DNA from: Monoraphidium neglectum
Lineage: Eukaryota; Chlorophyta; Chlorophyceae; Sphaeropleales; Selenastraceae
DNA length: 13,514 bases
NCBI RefSeq assembly: GCF_000611645.1
Contig: NW_014013068.1
Coordinates: 11,734-25,247 of the forward strand
Reading direction: 5' to 3'
This document shows positions 1-13,514 of this stretch, in pieces; position 1 is the first letter of the stretch, and every line of letters begins with the position of its first letter. The notes under the pieces were generated by a model. That model did no database searches. It was given only the letters and a program-made list of their open reading frames with translations, and was not told the origin of the DNA. The position numbers and the translations under genes are program-made.

Positions 1-444
1 AAGGGGGGATGGTTGAGGAAGGACTGCTTACAATTACACAAATTAAGAGAGGCACAGCCGCCTGCAGCCAACGCCGCGCGGCCCCCATGTCCTCCACCCA
101 CAGCGGCGCCGCTCGTCGCCTGCTTGCCGGACAGACCCGGTTTTGGATGCCCGCCTATGCACCAACAACACAACAAACCTTTTTCAGCGGCAGCCTCCTG
201 CCTGAACCCAGCCGTCCACCAGCCAGCCGACCGCATCACCTGCCCACCCCCCCCACCCAGTTGGCAAGCAACCAACTCCTCGACAAACCAACACACACCC
301 ACCCGGCCAGCAACCAGCAAACCAATTAACCGACCCACCATGCCAATCCACCGACCACGCATCCGACTCTTCAGTCGTCCGACCATCCGACAAGCTGACC
401 ATTCGGCCAACCGACCAACTGCTGTTATCGCTATCCAAACGCAG
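1..444. other. Left flank, probable intron with degenerate CCAA/CCGA pattern
   Basis: No coding signal I trust. From about 185 to 435 the plus strand is a loose tetranucleotide pattern of CCAA, CCGA, CCAC and CCAG units, poor in G. It ends in a plausible splice acceptor (AAACGCAG at 437-444) directly before the first recognisable MYND-gene exon. An open frame runs through from position 13, but its residues are Pro/Ala/Thr-rich and follow the repeat, so I read it as non-coding. An upstream extension of exon 1 is possible. Confidence 0.45.
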
Positions 445-2858
445 CTGGTGGCGCGGTTGCGAGAGGTGGCTGAGCTTTCGGCCGTCAAGGTCCCCCCTGC
501 TGCTGCGGCTCCCTCCCCCTCCTTCCCCTCATCTACAAGCTCTTCGGCTCCAAACGAGCAGCAGCAGCAGGAGCAGGAGCAGCAGCAGGAGCAGCAGCAG
601 CAGCAGCTGCCGGCCGAGGGCACGTCGGTCGACGACGTGTACGGCTGCATCGCCTGCTGGAACCTGCTGCGGGTGATGGTGGGGGGCCCGCGGCCCTACA
701 GGGTGGGCGACTACCGGCGTTTCAAGGCGCAGGCCGCAGCCCACAAGGCGGCGCTCAAAAAGTGGTGAGGGGCCGGCGCGCGTTTTGATCTTTTGGCGGC
801 CAGCGTGGTCGAGAGGGAGCCCTGTCGCCATGGCGGTATGCCGCAAGTTTTGGTGTTTCCTGGTGTGGATGGAACCTGGGTTGCTGGTGGCTGCAGCTTT
901 GGCGTGCCCCAGGCTGGTTTGCAGCGCCGCCCGGCCCCTCTCAAGACCACGTGCGTGTGTCCCGCTCAGCGGCTCAGCGCCACCCCTCGTCACCTCGCAC
1001 CTCAGTGCTGCACGGGAGCCTGCTTTTGCCGCGCCCCATGCCCCGCCCCGACCCGTCTACAATAACTCCCAATCCTAAAACCTGAACCCTGACTGTTGTA
1101 CATGCCAAGCCTTACAAATCTGTGCGGCGCCGGTGTGATCTCTCGCCTCAGGGGGTACTATGATGTGGCCGCCAGGCGCCGCGTCGACGCCATCGCATCA
1201 GGGGTTCAAGAGTTGTTCAAGGTGCGGTGGGTCGGACGGAAGCCCAGGAGTCAGCCCTGCGGCGGCGGACAGGGTATTGAGGGGCCGCGGGGTGGAGGAG
1301 GGGGACGGATGTCGGTGGGGGCTGAGGCGCATGGTCGGCTGCAAAGTGGATGCCGGTCGGTGTATGCGTATGTGTGTGTGTGTGTGGGTGTGCGCGCGTG
1401 TGTTCTCTTGTGCGAGTGTGGATGTCCGTATGCGTATGCGCGTGTGTGCACGCGGGAAGTGGGGGGGGGGGGCAGCAAGGACAAGCTTTGTGGCGCTGGT
1501 TGGGTGGGACGTTTGGGTGGCAGGGGTGAGGGCACGGCGCAGCGAGCACCAGACTAAGCTCAGCCTGCACCCTAGTAGCACCAGTAATAGTAGACTTGTA
1601 TGCATACTAGTATCTTCCGGTGCAGATTCTGATTGATTCTGTTCCCCTTTCTCAATCAGCGAGCCTGTGGCCCACCGGCGGCGCTCCCTTTCCTCGGCCG
1701 CATCCCACCATTCGCTGGAATGCTGCGACACCCCCCCCCCCAAACCCTGCAGAGGCGCATGCCACCTCCCTCACCCTCCCACGCCTCCCCGCCCGCACCG
1801 CGCCCTCACCTGGCCACGGCCCCCCCGCGCGAGTCCCGCCGAACCCTCACGCGCCAATGTCTCACGCGCTCGGGCCTGATCGCCCGTGCCCCAACAGGAC
1901 GCGCTGTCCCGCGCGCTGGCCGCCCAGACGGGCCGCCGGCCGCAGGACATCTCATCAGAGGAGCTGCGGGCCGCGCCGGACGACCTGGAGGTGCGCGGAT
2001 TTTTGGGTGTCTGGAGCATGGAGGGCATTCGAATTTGGACAGGGTTTAGGCCTTGTCAGGGCGGGGATTCGAGGTCCCTTCGAGGGGTCTGCCAGGCCAA
2101 GGGCGGCGGCGAGGGCGGCCTTGCCTTCGACGGGCCCTTGCACCACCCCGCCTTTATCAAATTTTACCTCAAATTTTACCCCTGTCCCCCTCCCTACGTC
2201 TTCCCCGTATCCTTTCCCAACATTACGCCCTTGAAATGCAAAACCTAGACCCTAAACTCTGATTGTTAGGGGTTTAGGGCTTGCATTTCGAACTCTAGAC
2301 GCTGAAATCCCAAACCCTGTTACTTGATTCCTGCTTTGTTGCCGCGCCCCGCTGCCTCAACCCCAGATCCAGGCGCTCCCAGAGGACACCTACCAGGAGG
2401 GAGTGGGCGTGGGGGCGCAGCAGCTGGGAGACGCGCTGGTCCCGCCCGTGCAGACGTGCGACCACTGCCAGCTGCCGTTTGGGAAGCTCAACCTCTGCAC
2501 GGGCTGCCGGTGAGCGGTTTTCAAAAATTACTCCGCCATGTCGTTGTCTCTCCAAGGAGGAGGCTGTGTTTGGCAGGATGGGGGCGGGCCAGGGGTGCGC
2601 CGCCGGGTTGTGGGGGGTGAGCGATGCTGCATGCCCTGCGCACCTGCGCCCGTGCAACGCCTAGTGACGCGCTCGCGGCCGCCGCCCCTTGATTGGTGTC
2701 GAGTGCTGAAGCTTATGTTGCGCTTCCCGCACCGGGCCCGCACTCGTCAAACTTGCAGGAGCGCGCACTACTGCGGCAAGGAGCGTGCTTTTGTTGTGTG
2801 TTCATGGGCCGCGCGCGTGCATGTATCAGTGCGTGCGTGTGTTGTGCATGCGCGTATG

Positions 2859-2911
<53 letters not shown>

Positions 2912-3290
2912 CGTGCGTGCGCGCTCGTGTGGTGCGTCCGTACGTGTACGCGTGTGTGTGCGTGTGCGCGTGTGTTTGCACGTGTGCGTGTGTATGCGTG
3001 TGTGCGTGTGCGTGTGCGCGTGTGTGTGCGTGTGTGTTTACGTGTCTGTGTGTTTGTTATTGAGCAACAGGGATTAGTTCCGAATTGATTTATGTACGCT
3101 TGTTTGAACCCTGGATTTGTCGTGCGATGCCTGGCCCCATCTCGTTCAGAAGCTCTTACAGTATTCGCTCCTCTTGACAGTCAAACCCGCTGATTTGGGG
3201 ACATGCCTCGCTCCTGATGCGCAGGCCTGCCAGAAGGCAGCGTGGAAACAGCACAAGAAGGAGTGCGGAGAGGCGGCGCAGGCGCAGTAG
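445..3290 (+). CDS. MYND-type zinc finger protein, 3' part of gene (5' end outside window)
   Basis: Exons read from phase-matched junctions: 445-764, 1152-1221, 1898-1990, 2367-2509, a micro-exon starting at 2759, and a last exon ending at the TAG at 3288-3290. The first three introns are GT-AG (donors GTGAGG, GTGCGG, GTGCGC) and the fourth starts GTGAGC. The split codons rejoin cleanly (TG+G as Trp, CG+G as Arg). The visible protein is about 237-253 residues. Exon 1 carries a Gln/Glu run (559-606) and then a conserved-looking segment beginning VDDVYGCIACWNLL. The C-terminus is a MYND finger: CDHC, then CTGCR, then SAHYCGK, then CQKAAWKQHKKEC, which supplies the Cys/His ligands. MYND domains usually bind proline-rich peptides in partner proteins. 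No SET domain or other catalytic domain is visible, so the function is unknown; it could be a transcription cofactor or adaptor. The gene converges on the MAP kinase gene. The boundary between the last two exons is ambiguous and is described as a finding. Confidence 0.82.
559..606 (+). repeat. CAG run encoding poly-Gln/Glu in MYND gene exon 1
   Basis: Sixteen consecutive codons are CAG or GAG in the exon 1 frame, giving Gln with interspersed Glu. This is a coding trinucleotide repeat, likely length-variable between strains. The neighbouring codons encode Ser/Pro/Ala-rich sequence, so this part of the protein is probably a disordered linker. Confidence 0.85.
1371..1450. repeat. GT-rich microsatellite in MYND gene intron 2
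   Basis: A pure TG run at 1371-1386 is followed by an interrupted GT/GC-rich stretch up to about 1450, within the intron between the exons ending at 1221 and starting at 1898. A G homopolymer (about 1461-1472) follows. Confidence 0.85.
2233..2289. repeat. Intronic inverted repeat with telomere-like motifs
   Basis: A 9-base arm GAAATGCAA (2233-2241) is exactly inverted at 2281-2289. Inside it, CCCTAAAC on the left pairs with GTTTAGGG on the right, so the element folds as an imperfect stem-loop with one bulge. It lies in the third MYND-gene intron. Similar AACCCT-type motifs recur at about 1077-1092, 2310-2320 and in kinase intron 6. Confidence 0.7.
2457..3266 (+). other. MYND zinc finger, split over three exons
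   Basis: The first Cys pair is at 2457-2468 (CDHC) and the second at the end of the exon closing at 2509 (CTGC). The Tyr-Cys pair is in the micro-exon (codons 2769-2774). The final Cys, His and Cys ligands are in the last exon, ending with the Cys codon at 3264-3266. The order and spacing fit the MYND consensus closely if the last two exons join as YCGK-ACQ. Confidence 0.85.
2861..3058. repeat. Long GT microsatellite in last MYND-gene intron
   Basis: About 18 pure GT units at 2861-2897 continue into an interrupted GT/GC-rich tract to about 3058. It occupies nearly half of the intron between the micro-exon and the terminal exon and supplies many cryptic GT dinucleotides next to the true donor. 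Confidence 0.9.
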
Positions 3291-4477
3291 GAAATGCCGC
3301 GAACGCCGACCCCGGGCGCGGGCGGCAGCAACAGGGGCGCCCTGGCAGCGGCGCGGGCGCAGGCGCGAGGGCTGCGCGCGCCAGTCGGGCGGCAAGCCCG
3401 CTATTTCTTGCACGGTTCAGACTTTGAAACCAGAAATGCAGTTTTGGGCACCGAGCGGTGTGACGGAGCAGCGCCGGGTTGCAAACGCCATTGCCGCCTG
3501 GATGGCTCCGCAGGCGGGACGCTGTACCAATCCTATTCGAGATCCCGATGCTGCTCTGCTTGAGGCTGTCAAGTGTGGGGGCTCTTCAGGAGCTGCGCCG
3601 CATGTTTTCACCCGACCTCCCTTTGGTAGTCCATTTGCTCTTGCCTTTGCTGTGTCGCCCAGCTGTACAGCTCATGTTGCTGGGAACGGCGCGCACACGG
3701 CGTGTAAAGGGATTTTGACGTGACTGGTCTGCTGCAGCGTCCTGAGGAGCTGGGCCGAGGTTGATTTCACTGATCTGCTGCAGCGTTTTGAGCAGCAGGG
3801 CTAAGGCCAAAGAGAATTGGATGGAGCGAAACCCATCACTGATGGGTAAGTGGCACGAAGGATTATGCAACGCCATTGGTCGCCAACTGTCTTGGCGTGA
3901 CAGCGGTATCATGTCGTGGTTTTCAGAACAATTGTTACACCTTTGTTGTTTACAGGCAAGTGCTGTGTGTGTCCACCCATCAACGCCCCGGTGATGGGCA
4001 GGTCTCAGGTGTGTTATAACACCAAGGTGTGTGTGTGTGTGCCAGGGGCCAAGGGGCAGGGGCATGTTTGCACAGCTACCTCAGGAAAAACTTGTGTGTA
4101 AACGCGCTCCTGCCTAGTTCCAATACAGACGGCCCCACGCAAGAGCAGCACGTCCGCCGCACGCCGTCAGCTGCCCTAACCCTCCTAATTGTCTGTAAAC
4201 CTAATTTGGACGTACGTGGACGGCCCTCTGCGCCATGAAACATGCGCTGGCGGCTGGGTGTGCGTGGGCCGAGCGTGTGCTGGCGGACCGGATGTGACGA
4301 CAGGGGGACACACAACAAAAAATCTCCGTCCTCGCTTCAGAAACACGCATTGCTGCAGAGCCAGGGAAAGAATGAAGAATCAAGCGGCCGCCAAACCCAA
4401 CCGAAACAGACAGAGCCAGACCCCAGCGAGCGGGGGGGCCAAGCATTCCCATCAGGCGACAGCGAGCGCGCGCGCTT
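3291..4477. other. Convergent intergenic/3' UTR region, no supported gene
   Basis: This lies between the stop codons of two converging genes. Base composition is more balanced than in the exons. Open frames here (for example 3586-4065 minus) show no recognisable motif. TGTAA, the usual green-algal polyadenylation signal, occurs on the plus strand at 3703-3707, 4097-4101 and 4194-4198, and on the minus strand at 3935-3939. The first would give the MYND gene a 3' UTR of roughly 420 nt, but a pentamer is weak evidence. A short GT run sits at 4027-4042. Confidence 0.5.
3721..3812. repeat. Diverged tandem duplication of about 46 nt
   Basis: Two adjacent blocks share CTGCTGCAGCG at 3729-3739 and 3775-3785, flanked by further similar sequence (TGACTGGT versus TCACTGAT before it, and a matching GAG/GCAG-rich tail after it). 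The offset is 46 nt. It lies in the convergent region downstream of the MYND gene. Confidence 0.65.
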
Positions 4478-9428
<4,951 letters not shown>

Positions 9429-11654
9429 CGTGTCGTTTCCCTTGCTAAAATTGCTCTGGGACGCAAGTCAAGGACGAGGCACACTGCTCCACCGCATCCA
9501 CCGAGAAGCCAAGGATCCCGGGAGTAGGCAATGCTTATCTATGTCGTGTATACTGAGCCGCACAACCTGTCCTGAACCGATCAGAGGTCTCAGATCGTGC
9601 AGAAGTTTGAATTTGGACGTACCGACCGATTCACGGTTGGTTGAGTGGTAAATGGTGCCAAGAAGACATGAAAGGGACGCAGTGAGCGTAGGTTGTTCTG
9701 TCGTGTAGTGCGTCAAAGTGGATGGCGGGCACTGGTCTGTGGTTTCTGGTCATGCCTGTCACCAGCATTCGCTGATGTGGAATACAGACCTGCCAACAGG
9801 GCGCGGCACTCCGGCCAGCTACATATGCCCACTGGGCTCACCCAGCCTTAGTACACAGCCAGAGCCAGGAGGCTGTCTTGTCAAGTCTGTGGGCCATGCC
9901 TTGCTTCGTGTTCGTGCATGCGCTCGCCCCACCCCCAAACCCCCATGGCCCATCGCTTGTGCTCCGGCAGAAGCAGCCATCATGCAGGCGCCGACTCCCA
10001 ATCTACACCCAGCCTGGCCGATCGACAACTGTGCAAAGCGCAAATCAAGTTTTACCAACTCTACTGTACAAAATGGTATTGTTCAGCAAGGGCGCTCGCG
10101 CCAGCGGGCAACGGGGCGCACATGCGCCCCCTCAAACACCCAGCCGGCGCCACTCAAGCCATGGCAGGGCAGAGCCCGCCGCTTCGCTCGGCCTGCTAGA
10201 CACACAAACACACACGCGCAACAACAAACCCGCGCCGCCCCTGGGGCGATGATGGACAGTTGGGGTACCCGGCCCCCGTAGCCCGGGGGTAGCTCCGAAC
10301 CAGCTGAAAGCTGGAGTCGCGCACAGCCTGCAGCGGGCGCTGGGGGAAAATGCAATAGTGGCGACAAAACTGACTCGTGGGGGGCTCGTGCTCTCGCCCG
10401 TTCTCTGTGCTGTGCTGTTGTGTCGTAGCCGGTCCGGCCCACGCGCCTTGCCCCAGTAGGGTTTGAGGATTCGCGGGTGCTGCGGGCAGGGGTCGTGGTG
10501 CCTCCACAGCTGCGCGGGTGCGATGCAGACCGATGCATCGATGCGCGCACATGGCTGGAGATACGTGTGTGCATGTGTGTGTGATGTGTGCTGCTCATGT
10601 TTTTCGAATGGGGCCACGCAACAATAGACGCCGACTCAAGTGCGGGCCGCCGCTGGGACCGGCGCCCGTCAACACTCACCCGCACGACTCGAGCCAACTC
10701 ACGGCCCCAAACCCCTCGAATCCCTCGGACCCGTCCCCACAGGAGGGGCACTCGCGAGCAAAACTTTGGCTAGGGTCGTGCGAAATCCAAGCTGCGCCGG
10801 GAAAGGCCGGTTTGAGGCGCGGCGCCAGGGGCCGGACGGGGGCCCATACAAAAAAACACAGCAAAAACAGGGCGGGCGGCTGCCCGGGCCCGCCCTTGGC
10901 GGGCAACGCCCGTGCGCCGCCGCTGTGGGGCCGCCCCGCGGCGGGCGGCGCCGGAGGTGAACAGGGGGACAGCCTACGGCGGCGCCCGGGCGCGGGGCGT
11001 AAAAGTGTTCGGGAAACATACGGGGCGGGAGATGGGCGGGCGGGCGCCGGCTGGCAGGTTGCCGAGCGCGGGTGAGGTGGCCACACGCCCCCGCTTGAAA
11101 CCCTTGCTCACGGTTCATCCCAGGTTCAACAGGGGATTGCCCAGTGCGGCCAAAGCAGCAGTCCGCTCAGCGAAGGGCAAACAGCACGGGCGGGGCCGAC
11201 GCGTGCACAGGCGCCGCCTGTGCCCTCAGAGCAGGGCGGAGCCGGCTCCCTGGAGGGGCCAGATCATTTGCGACGCCTCGGACTCATCAAAAGGCGCAAG
11301 CGCACGGCGTATCGTACAGCGCACGAGGTTGCGCCCGGCGCGGCGCGCTGCGCGGGCTTGGCAGGCGCGCACGGCCGGACATATGGAGCAGAGCCTACTG
11401 GCCAGCGCCGCCCCAATCGCAGGGGGGCGCGGCAAGAGCGGCGGCCGAAGGCTGTTTGCGAGGCCACAGGGCGGTGAGGGCGGCGACGGCGAGGGTAGAA
11501 ATGGGTTCCGCTTTCCGAGAATGCTGACATCAGCAAACGCGTGCTCGACGGTCCCGGGGCAAACTGTACGCCGCCGTCGGCGCCAAGAGCCGGCTGCGGC
11601 GGCCAGGCTCCCGGGCCGCCGGCGGCCGCCGCTGGCGGAAAGTCCCGCCGCCGC
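9429..11654. other. Kinase 5' flank and transporter 3' flank, no supported gene
   Basis: About 9429-9780 is less GC-rich and should hold the kinase promoter and 5' UTR. I see no clear TATA box or other named element on the minus strand. A GT-rich patch lies at 10564-10590. From about 10640 to 11650 the sequence is very GC-rich with several short perfect inverted repeats: 10300-10314 (CCAGCT arms) and 10870-10895 (GGGCGGGC arms, 10-nt loop). Long open frames occur on both strands, but they lack motifs and follow the base composition. No tRNA or rRNA was recognised. Confidence 0.5.
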
Positions 11655-11700
11655 TCACGGCTGCGCCGACGCGCCCGCCGCCGCCGTCACGAGCGCGCCC

Positions 11701-11731
<31 letters not shown>

Positions 11732-13459
11732 TTTTGCCCCCGTTCAGCAGCGCCTCCGCCGGCGTCGCCGCGCCCGCAGCCGCCTGCGGCGCAAGAATCA
11801 CCCCGCCGCCGCCGCCGTCAGCCGCGGCGCCGCCATTTGCCGCCGAGATCGCCGCGACGATCGCGGCGGCGCCCGCCTCCCCCTCTGCCGAATCCATGTC
11901 GTCATAACTCGCGAGCGCGTCGGGCGCCGCCTTGGCCGCCTCGATGCGCGCCGCCTCGGTCGCCTGCATCTGGCGGTGCAGGCCAAACGTGGCCTGGATC
12001 CAGGTGACGACGACGACCAGGAAGACGGCGCCGGTGAAGGGCATAGCGCCGGCCATGGAGCCGCAGAGCAGCAAGAAGGCCTGCGGACGCAGAGCGGACG
12101 CGGGCCGTCGGCCGAGGCGGCGGGCGGGGTGATGGAGTCGGGCTGTTTTTTGGGAGCCCGCTCGCCGCACCGAGAGCGCAGGCTCTCGCTCTGGGCAGCG
12201 GCGCGCCCCAGCCCGTGAGCCACTCCCTCAAAAAGGTCGTCAAATCGGTCGCACCACCGAGGTGCAGCCCGAGGGGGAAAAATAGCCGGCCCGGCGGGAA
12301 CTCAGCCGCCTGTTGCACCCGCGTGCTCGTTGACACGCCGCCGTTGCCAATCGGCTGTCCGTGCCCCCTCGCCCTGCCCCTCCTCCTCCGCCACGCAATT
12401 CAACCCTGCCTGGCGGCGAGCGCCCCCCTCGCTCCCGATCAGACAGCAAGGCCAACGGCGGCAGCGGGCCGCTCGCAGGACAATCTTTCTACGCGAGCGG
12501 CCCACCGCTGTCGGCGGTCTATCCGCGGGGGCGTCCGACCCAACCCTTTCACCCCCTCCCATGCGCGATCCAAGACACCGCTCTTGCCAGTTGGCCATTC
12601 GTGCCCCCTCCCCCTCGCCCCTCTCCGCAAGCCCACATCCAGGCCACGACCCGCTCACTGCCTCCGCCTTTCATCCCACCCCCCCCCCACACACACAAGC
12701 TCACCCCGCCCGGCGGCGAGCAGCACCCTGACTCCCCCAATCAATCAGCAAGCCCACCAACGGCAACAGCCCGCTCACAAAATCCACCACGGAGCCACGC
12801 AACCCGACCCCAGACCCTCGGACCTGGGTGATCCAAGACGCGCCGCTCTTGCCGATCTGGCTTCCCACCAGATCCACCGCCGCCTTGCCGCGCTGCTTCT
12901 CGTCTTTCTCCATCTCTATGTAGACCATCTCCTTGGCGGGGTCGAACAGGCTGTACTTGGCGGAGCGCGCAAACACCTGCGTTGGTTGCCGGTTGGCGGC
13001 GGTTGGCGGTTGGGGTGAGGGCGACGCGGATGCCGGCGGGCGAGAGGGGGGAGGTGCAGGGCGGCGAGAGTGGACGGGCCGCAAGCAGAGGGGCCGGCCG
13101 CTGCCGCGGTCGAGCGTCGGTGGGGCGGGTGGGCGCACCGCGCGCCCTGCCAGCTGCGCCGCGGCCTCGGCTGCGCCGCACGCGGCCCCCCGCGGCATAC
13201 GTCGCGCGCCCCTGTGAGCAGCCGCCCGCCCGCCTACGCGCCTGCGTGACGATGCCGGCCACAGACCCCACGCCGACCATCGCCGCGGCCGCCTGCTCCG
13301 GCAGCAGCGCCCCCAGCGCGCCGCCGCCCAGCAGCGTCGCTCCGAAAAAGACGGCGCCAGCCGCGCCCATCACGGCGGGCGTGACGGACGCGGCGACGCC
13401 CCAGCCCAGGTGCTGGAAAACGAGGCGGGAGACGACCATGGATGCCAGGGTGACGATGC
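11655..13459 (-). CDS. ATP/ADP translocase, TLC/NTT family (3' part, 5' end outside window)
   Basis: Three exons in transcript order: 13459-13242, 12976-12824, 12080-11655, joining in frame to 264 codons and a TGA at 11657-11655. The first visible exon begins inside a codon, with an acceptor AG at 13461-13460. The diagnostic part is FARSAKYSLFDPAKEMVYIE, followed by GKAAVDLVGSQIGKSG; this is the most conserved C-terminal block of nucleotide transporters of plastids and intracellular parasites. Before it lie hydrophobic segments (LGWGVAASVTPAVMGAAGAVFF and a second Ala/Val-rich one, together the expected membrane helices). After it comes a last helix around MPFTGAVFLVVVVTW. In algae and plants such proteins exchange ATP for ADP across the plastid inner envelope. 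The C-terminal tail of about 105 residues is Ala/Gly-rich, longer and simpler than usual. Targeting signals cannot be judged because the N-terminus is missing. The first visible intron has a GC donor. Confidence 0.94.
11702..11731 (-). repeat. GGC run encoding poly-Gly in the translocase tail
   Basis: About ten GGC codons in the transporter sense strand, following a Lys-Ser pair and preceding Ala-Gly-Ala. It lies in the last exon, downstream of the final membrane helix, so it should be in the soluble tail. Antisense it reads as poly-Pro, which creates a misleading long plus-strand open frame. Confidence 0.85.
12327..12860 (-). repeat. Repeated units in translocase intron carrying a copy of the exon end
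   Basis: In the transporter sense, exon 12976-12824 ends with GGCAAGAGCGGCGCGTC, TTGGATC, ACCCAG|GT. A degraded copy (GGCAAGAGCGGTGTC, TTGGATC) lies at about 12587-12566, and a weaker one (TTGGCAACGGCGGCGTGTC) at about 12352-12334. Units are 237-265 nt apart. The following intronic blocks also match, ending GCTCGCCGCC(G/A)GGC at about 12721-12708 and 12421-12408. The copies have lost the donor and contain frame breaks, so they are not usable exons. Confidence 0.75.
12977..13241 (-). other. Probable GC-AG intron in the translocase gene
   Basis: The exon ends ACGCAG and the intron begins GCGCGTAGG. The downstream acceptor is AACGCAG, followed by GTG TTT GCG in phase 0. The join gives VTQ-VFARSAKYSLFD, close to the family. 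Moving to the nearby GTAGGC shifts the frame, and I see no alternative acceptor close by. Ending earlier at ATC|GTCACG would keep the frame but drop three residues and uses a poor donor. Confidence 0.65.
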
Positions 13460-13514
13460 CTTTTGGGGACGAAGAGAGGGGGTGGGGCGGATGCGTGGGG
13501 GCGGGGTTTTGGGG
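13460..13514 (-). other. 3' end of an upstream translocase intron
   Basis: In the transporter sense this is a C-rich stretch ending in the acceptor CCAAAAG at 13466-13460. It continues beyond the window edge, where the 5' exons with the remaining membrane helices and any plastid-targeting sequence should lie. Confidence 0.6.

Noticed and set aside
9718..10281. 187-codon plus-strand open frame in the intergenic region
   Set aside because: No recognisable domain, no supporting splice structure, and competing open frames on the other strand.
10912..11907. 331-codon plus-strand open frame
   Set aside because: It is antisense to the translocase last exon, has no family motif, and its Pro/Ala/Arg composition follows from GC-rich DNA and the poly-Gly run read backwards.

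Overview
This is intron-rich, GC-rich eukaryotic nuclear DNA. Short exons (22 to about 430 nt) are separated by introns full of GT/CA dinucleotide tracts, CAG/CTG runs and locally duplicated blocks. The gene content suggests a photosynthetic protist, most simply a green alga or relative. It includes a plant-like TEY mitogen-activated protein kinase and a nucleotide transporter of the plastid/parasite ATP/ADP (TLC/NTT) family. The lineage is an inference and cannot be fixed from the window alone.

Layout: (1) 1-444 is left flank, probably intron, with a degenerate CCAA/CCGA tetranucleotide pattern. (2) 445-3290, plus strand, holds the 3' part of a gene for a protein with a C-terminal MYND zinc finger; its 5' end lies outside the window. 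(3) 3291-4477 is a convergent intergenic/UTR stretch with no supported gene. (4) 4478-9428, minus strand, is a complete 11-exon MAP kinase gene. All exon junctions join in frame to a 421-residue protein. (5) 9429-11654 is the 5' flank of the kinase gene and the 3' flank of the transporter gene, with no supported gene. (6) 11655-13459, minus strand, holds the last three exons of an ATP/ADP translocase; its 5' end lies beyond the right edge.

The genes look like independent nuclear genes with no obvious shared pathway. The most unusual signal is structural. In three separate introns of two genes I can read diverged tandem duplications that run across a splice junction and carry pieces of the neighbouring exon. 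One, at the kinase activation loop, keeps a usable acceptor and an open frame. It would insert 35 residues containing a second copy of the phosphorylation motif with TEH in place of TEY. The other two copy exon 3' ends, one with an intact donor. I could not run alignments, folding or database searches; homology calls rest on motif recognition by eye.
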